A stretch of 8,376 nt of DNA, taken from NCBI GenBank assembly GCA_902496455.1, contig CABVAY010000059.1, positions 1 through 8,376 of the forward strand, written 5' to 3'. This stretch comes from an uncultured Collinsella sp. GTDB lineage: Bacteria > Actinomycetota > Coriobacteriia > Coriobacteriales > Coriobacteriaceae. The first letter of the stretch is position 1. Each line of letters starts with the position of its first letter. Shown here piece after piece: positions 5,370 to 8,376 of the stretch. Made by a program: the position numbers and the translations under genes. A model generated the notes under the pieces. The model did no database searches, was not told the DNA's origin, and worked only from the letters and a program-made list of their open reading frames with translations.

Positions 5370-5402
5370 ACGCCGCCTGGGAAACCGGGCGGCGTTTTGT
5401 TT
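5370..5402 (+). terminator. Intrinsic terminator of the winged-helix gene
   Basis: ACGCCGCCTGG (5370-5380) pairs with CCGGGCGGCGT (5385-5395), with one T-G wobble and a stable GAAA tetraloop, followed by TTTGTTT. It begins 24 nt after the stop and separates this gene from the pyrG promoter. Confidence 0.9.
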
Positions 5403-5436
5403 CAAGATTGAGAAATGCAATCGCACGCAAGAAAAA

Positions 5437-5468
5437 TTGCGAACGGTCCGCGGCGCGAGTATTACAAT
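5437..5468 (+). promoter_or_regulatory. Promoter of pyrG-xerD
   Basis: TTGCGA (5437-5442) is a fair -35. TATTAC (5460-5465) lies 17 bp after it, and the better -10 hexamer TACAAT (5463-5468) lies 20 bp after it; they overlap. Transcription would begin near 5472-5475. In the roughly 50-nt leader CCCGTA (5474-5479) can pair with TACGGG (5500-5505). Confidence 0.5.
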
Positions 5469-5523
5469 GAAGACCCGTAAGATGTGGATAAACAACTTCT
5501 ACGGGAAGCGCAGGTAACTCAAT

Positions 5524-7185
5524 ATGACCAAGCATGTGTTCGTAACCGGTGGCGTGGTTTCGTCCCTGGGCAAGGGTATTACCGCGGCCTCGCTGGGCCG
5601 TCTGCTCAAGTCGCGTGGCTACAAAGTAACGATGCAGAAGGCCGACCCGTATCTGAACGTCGACCCCGGTACCATGAGTCCCTTCCAGCATGGTGAGGTC
5701 TTCGTTACCGAGGATGGTTACGAGTCCGACCTGGACCTGGGCCATTACGAGCGCTTTATTGATGAGAACCTGACCCGCGATTCCAACTTTACGACCGGCG
5801 CCATCTATAAGAGCTTGATCGCCCGCGAGCGTCGCGGCGACTTTTTGGGCGGTACCGTGCAGGTGATTCCTCACGTCACCAATGCCATTAAGGACAAGTT
5901 CCGCCGCATTGAAGAGCAGACCGGCTCCGATGTAGTCATCACCGAGCTGGGCGGCACGATCGGCGACATCGAGTCCCAACCGTTTGTCGAGGCCATCCGT
6001 CAGTACCGCAAGGAGGCCGGCCCCGAGAACGTCTGCTACATCCACGTGTCGCTCGTTCCCTATATCGCCGCCGCCCACGAGGTCAAGACCAAGCCCACGC
6101 AGCATTCCGTCAAGGAGCTCCGCAGCTTTGGTATCCAGCCCGATATCATCGTGCTGCGCTCCGACCACCATATCGATGACGCTATCCGCGGAAAGATCGC
6201 AAGCTTCTGCGACGTCGACACCGATTGCGTCTTTACCAACGAGGACTGCGCGAGCATTTACGATGTTCCGCAGCTGCTTGCCGAGCAGGACTTTGACCTG
6301 CGCATTTGCGAGCGCCTGGGTCTGGACCCGCGTGAGCGCGACATGAGCGAGTGGAACGAGTTCCTGCGCAAACAGAATCACGCCAACCATCACGCCGACA
6401 AGGTGAAGATCGCCGTCGTGGGCAAGTACACGCAGCTGCCCGATGCGTACCTGTCGGTTATCGAGGCCCTGCACCATGCGGGCGTCTTCTACGATCGCCA
6501 TGTGGACGTCCAGCTGGTCGACGGCGAGAGCCTCGACGAGCAGAATGTCTCAGAGGTTCTGGGCGACGCCTCGGGCATCCTGGTCCCCGGCGGCTTTGGC
6601 AAGCGCGCCCTGGAGGGCAAGATCCTCGCGGCCGAGTTTGCCCGTGAGCACAAGATTCCGTATCTGGGCATTTGCCTGGGTATGCAGGTGGCCGTGTGCG
6701 AGTTCGCCCGCAACGTCGTCGGCCTTGCCGGCGCCAGCTCCTCCGAGTTCGATCCGGACGGCCCGTTTAGCGTCATCGATCTGATGAGCTCGCAGGAGGA
6801 CGTGACCGAGAAGGGCGGCACCATGCGCCTGGGCGCCTATCCGTGCAAGCTCGCCGCCGATACCCTCGCTCGTGAGGCATATGGCGAGGAGCTCGTCTAC
6901 GAGCGTCACCGTCACCGCTTTGAGTTCAACAACGCCTTCCGTGACCAGCTCGAGGACGCCGGCTTGGTTATCTCGGGCCTGTCGCCCGACGAGCGCCTGG
7001 TCGAGATGGTCGAGCTGCCGCGCGACGTGCATCCGTGGTATGTGGCAACCCAGGCTCATCCCGAGTTCAAGAGCCGCCCGACCAACCCGCAGCCGCTGTT
7101 CCGCGAGTTCGTGCGCGCTTCGATCGGCCAGCACGAGGGTGTCGACCGTCTGCAGGTGACGCCCATGAACCTCGCTACGGACTAA
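5524..7185 (+). CDS. pyrG: CTP synthase (553 aa)
   Basis: CTP synthase makes CTP from UTP, ATP and glutamine in the cytoplasm, the last step of pyrimidine nucleotide synthesis. The amidoligase domain (about 1-270) carries the ATP loop GGVVSSLGKGI (9-19, Lys17), SDLDLGHYERF (68-78) and ELGGTIGDIES (141-151) with acidic metal ligands, and the UTP/CTP-binding KTKPTQHSVKELRS (188-201). The glutamine amidotransferase domain (about 295-535) has the oxyanion GGFG (356-359), the nucleophile Cys384 in LGICLGMQ, and His512 and Glu514 in HPEF. All catalytic residues are present and the length is normal, with a slightly long C-terminal tail after residue 535. The ATG at 5524 has a weak AGG (5512-5514) 9 nt ahead, but the start is fixed by the conserved N-terminus. 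It is followed 2 nt later by xerD. Confidence 0.98.
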   Translation: MTKHVFVTGGVVSSLGKGITAASLGRLLKSRGYKVTMQKADPYLNVDPGTMSPFQHGEVFVTEDGYESDLDLGHYERFIDENLTRDSNFTTGAIYKSLIARERRGDFLGGTVQVIPHVTNAIKDKFRRIEEQTGSDVVITELGGTIGDIESQPFVEAIRQYRKEAGPENVCYIHVSLVPYIAAAHEVKTKPTQHSVKELRSFGIQPDIIVLRSDHHIDDAIRGKIASFCDVDTDCVFTNEDCASIYDVPQLLAEQDFDLRICERLGLDPRERDMSEWNEFLRKQNHANHHADKVKIAVVGKYTQLPDAYLSVIEALHHAGVFYDRHVDVQLVDGESLDEQNVSEVLGDASGILVPGGFGKRALEGKILAAEFAREHKIPYLGICLGMQVAVCEFARNVVGLAGASSSEFDPDGPFSVIDLMSSQEDVTEKGGTMRLGAYPCKLAADTLAREAYGEELVYERHRHRFEFNNAFRDQLEDAGLVISGLSPDERLVEMVELPRDVHPWYVATQAHPEFKSRPTNPQPLFREFVRASIGQHEGVDRLQVTPMNLATD

Positions 7186-7187
7186 GG

Positions 7188-8129
7188 GTGCCGGCGAATA
7201 AGGAACATACCGAAGCTACTCCCTCGTCGCTCGCCGTGGCGGCGGGGGAGTATCTCGATTACCTCGCGGTCGAGCGGGGTTTGGCGCGCAACACGATTGC
7301 GGCCTATCGTCGTGACCTGACGACGTACTGCGCCTATCTGGAGCGGGCGGGTATTGTGTCTTTTGAAGAGGTGACCCGTCAGGTCGTGGAGGGCTTTGTC
7401 GCCGACCGTCGCGATGGGGGCTATTCGGATGCCTCGGTGGAGCGTGCGCTTGCGGCCGTGAAGGGCCTGCATGCCTTTTTGGTGCGCGATGGGGCTGTGG
7501 CCCAAAATCCAACGGCGGCGTTGCGCCTGCCTAAAAAGGCTGAGCGTTTGCCGGAGTATCTATCGGTGGAGGATGTCTCGGCGCTGCTCGATCAAGACTT
7601 CCCCGAGGGCGAGATGGGCTTGCGCGACCATGCCATCTTGGAAGTGCTCTACGGATGCGGTTTGCGTGTGAGCGAGTTGGTGGGGCTCGATGTGGGCGAT
7701 ATCCATATCGACGATGGCTTTGTGCTCGTTCGTGGTAAGGGCTCAAAGGAACGCCTGTCCCCGCTGGTAGGAAGCGCGGCGCGAGCTCTGACGCTTTATG
7801 TAACTGAGGGGCGTTCTCGCTTGGCGGCCCATGCCCGCGGAACCGAGACCTCGGCGGTCTTTTTAAATAAGAACGGCCGCCGTCTGTCGCGCCAGGGCAT
7901 CCATGCCATCTGTGAGCGCTACGGGCGCCAGGTGGGACTGGTGGGGCTCCATCCCCATACGCTGCGTCACTCCTTTGCCACCCATATGCTTGCGGGCGGC
8001 GCAGACCTCCGTGTGCTACAGGAGATCTTGGGACATGCCGATATATCGACCACGCAGGTCTACACGCATGTCGATCGTACGCAACTGACCGAGGTCTATC
8101 TGGCGGCGCACCCGCTGGCGCATCGTTAA
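7188..8129 (+). CDS. xerD: Site-specific tyrosine recombinase, XerD type (313 aa)
   Basis: Xer recombinases act at dif to resolve chromosome dimers at division. The N-terminal SAM-like core-binding domain covers about residues 18-100 (YLAVERGLARNTIAAYRRDL, 25-44). The catalytic domain carries the full tyrosine-recombinase set: Arg160 (GCGLRVSEL), Lys184 (GKGSKER), His257 and Arg260 (HPHTLRHSFATH), His283 (LGHAD) and Tyr292 (TTQVYTHV). The spacing agrees with Escherichia coli XerD. XerD is preferred over XerC because actinobacterial xerD commonly lies just downstream of pyrG; sequence alone leaves some doubt. The frame is open upstream into pyrG, but the GTG at 7188, 2 nt after the pyrG stop, gives a near-normal length. 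AAGG directly abuts it, so initiation probably depends on translational coupling. GTG at 7236 is a less likely start. Confidence 0.92.
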   Translation: MPANKEHTEATPSSLAVAAGEYLDYLAVERGLARNTIAAYRRDLTTYCAYLERAGIVSFEEVTRQVVEGFVADRRDGGYSDASVERALAAVKGLHAFLVRDGAVAQNPTAALRLPKKAERLPEYLSVEDVSALLDQDFPEGEMGLRDHAILEVLYGCGLRVSELVGLDVGDIHIDDGFVLVRGKGSKERLSPLVGSAARALTLYVTEGRSRLAAHARGTETSAVFLNKNGRRLSRQGIHAICERYGRQVGLVGLHPHTLRHSFATHMLAGGADLRVLQEILGHADISTTQVYTHVDRTQLTEVYLAAHPLAHR

Positions 8130-8162
8130 CACATCGCTGACCTGCATATTTATAGGTATTTG

Positions 8163-8232
8163 GGGGCGGGCTCCAGATTGCCGCGGCGTGCTTTTGCGCG
8201 CGCATGGGCAATCTGGGGCCCGTCCCATTTTT
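8163..8232 (+). terminator. Very long intrinsic terminator of pyrG-xerD
   Basis: Bases 8163-8182 pair with 8207-8226 over 20 bp, with two wobbles (8166/8223 and 8172/8217). Inside, GCGTGC (8186-8191) and GCGCGC (8196-8201) form a 6-bp stem capped by TTTT. Five Ts follow (8228-8232) after one A. It starts 33 nt after the xerD stop. The other strand lacks a T-run, so it should act rightward only. Confidence 0.9.
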
Positions 8233-8376
8233 CGCCAGACACCGACGCGGTGGTGGGCTGTGTGTGTCGTGGGTGGGGGAGTTTGGGGGCGATGTGAACG
8301 GCATGTAAAGGGACGCAAAAATCGCCTCAAGGTCAACTTGAAGGTTGAGGTTGAACGGCGGGGTGCCACAGGTGGC
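8233..8376. other. Intergenic tail with G-rich stretch and dyad at the window edge
   Basis: I support no gene here; short frames on both strands lack a ribosome-binding site or recognisable sequence. Bases 8255-8289 hold four G-runs on the + strand (GGG, GGG, GGGGG, GGGGG), with a 13-nt gap after the first. CCTCAAG (8325-8331) and CTTGAAGG (8337-8344) form an imperfect dyad around GTCAA, followed by two more TTGA repeats (8345, 8351). GCCAC / GTGGC (8365-8369 / 8372-8376) closes the window. This is probably the regulatory region of a gene beyond the edge. Confidence 0.4.

Noticed and set aside
5469..5523. CTP-sensitive reiterative-transcription attenuator as in Bacillus pyrG
   Set aside because: The predicted transcript start lacks the initial GGG run, and there is no terminator hairpin with a T-run in the leader.
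5257..6501. A 414-codon open frame on the - strand opposite pyrG
   Set aside because: It is a GC-rich antisense shadow. Its composition is low in recognisable motifs, and it crosses the pyrG promoter and the winged-helix terminator.
7035..7187. N-terminal extension of xerD into pyrG
   Set aside because: It would add 51 residues that overlap pyrG coding sequence and are not XerD-like; GTG 7188 gives the expected length.
7531..8304. A 257-codon - strand frame opposite xerD
   Set aside because: Pro/Arg/His-rich shadow of xerD that crosses the long terminator; no ribosome-binding site.
8130..8376. A dif site for the Xer recombinase near xerD
   Set aside because: No 28-bp dif-like sequence with two 11-bp arms and an AT-rich centre is present.

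Overview
The window reads as chromosomal DNA from a GC-rich, fermentative actinobacterium. A member of the Coriobacteriia, such as Collinsella, is my best guess. This rests on an arginine deiminase locus with a YfcC-type carrier, strong C-ending codon bias in the arc genes, a pyrG-xerD pair as in other actinobacteria, and a UPF0371/DUF1846 gene. The taxon is an inference and no marker gene here proves it. All supported genes are on the + strand.

Bases 1-2783 are the 3' part of an arginine deiminase locus: the last 17 codons of arcA with its catalytic cysteine motif, a full ornithine carbamoyltransferase (arcB) and a YfcC/DcuC-family membrane carrier in the usual ArcD position. Together they would import arginine, deiminate it to citrulline, phosphorolyse citrulline to ornithine and carbamoyl phosphate, and export ornithine. 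Carbamate kinase (arcC), the ATP-yielding step, is not in the window. The two spacers between arc genes carry strong hairpins, so the three genes are probably tuned separately although they are adjacent.

Bases 2784-3244 have no convincing gene. The first 280 nt are crowded with inverted repeats, ending in a nested element (2966-3063) with 15-bp arms and near-perfect 5-bp flanking direct repeats. Overlapping its right half is a short stretch that resembles the decayed N-terminus of a second YfcC-type carrier. This is the least explained part of the window.

Bases 3224-4817 form a single-gene unit: a TATAAT -10 box, a UPF0371 (DUF1846) protein of unknown function, and a clear intrinsic terminator. 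Bases 4884-5402 form another: a promoter-like -10, a structured leader of about 110 nt, a 112-residue winged-helix DNA-binding protein, and a GAAA-capped terminator.

Bases 5437-8232 are a two-gene operon, CTP synthase (pyrG) followed 2 nt later by a XerD-type tyrosine recombinase starting at GTG. It is closed by a very long terminator stem. The last 144 bases hold no gene I can support, only a G-rich stretch and a MerR-like imperfect dyad at the window edge.
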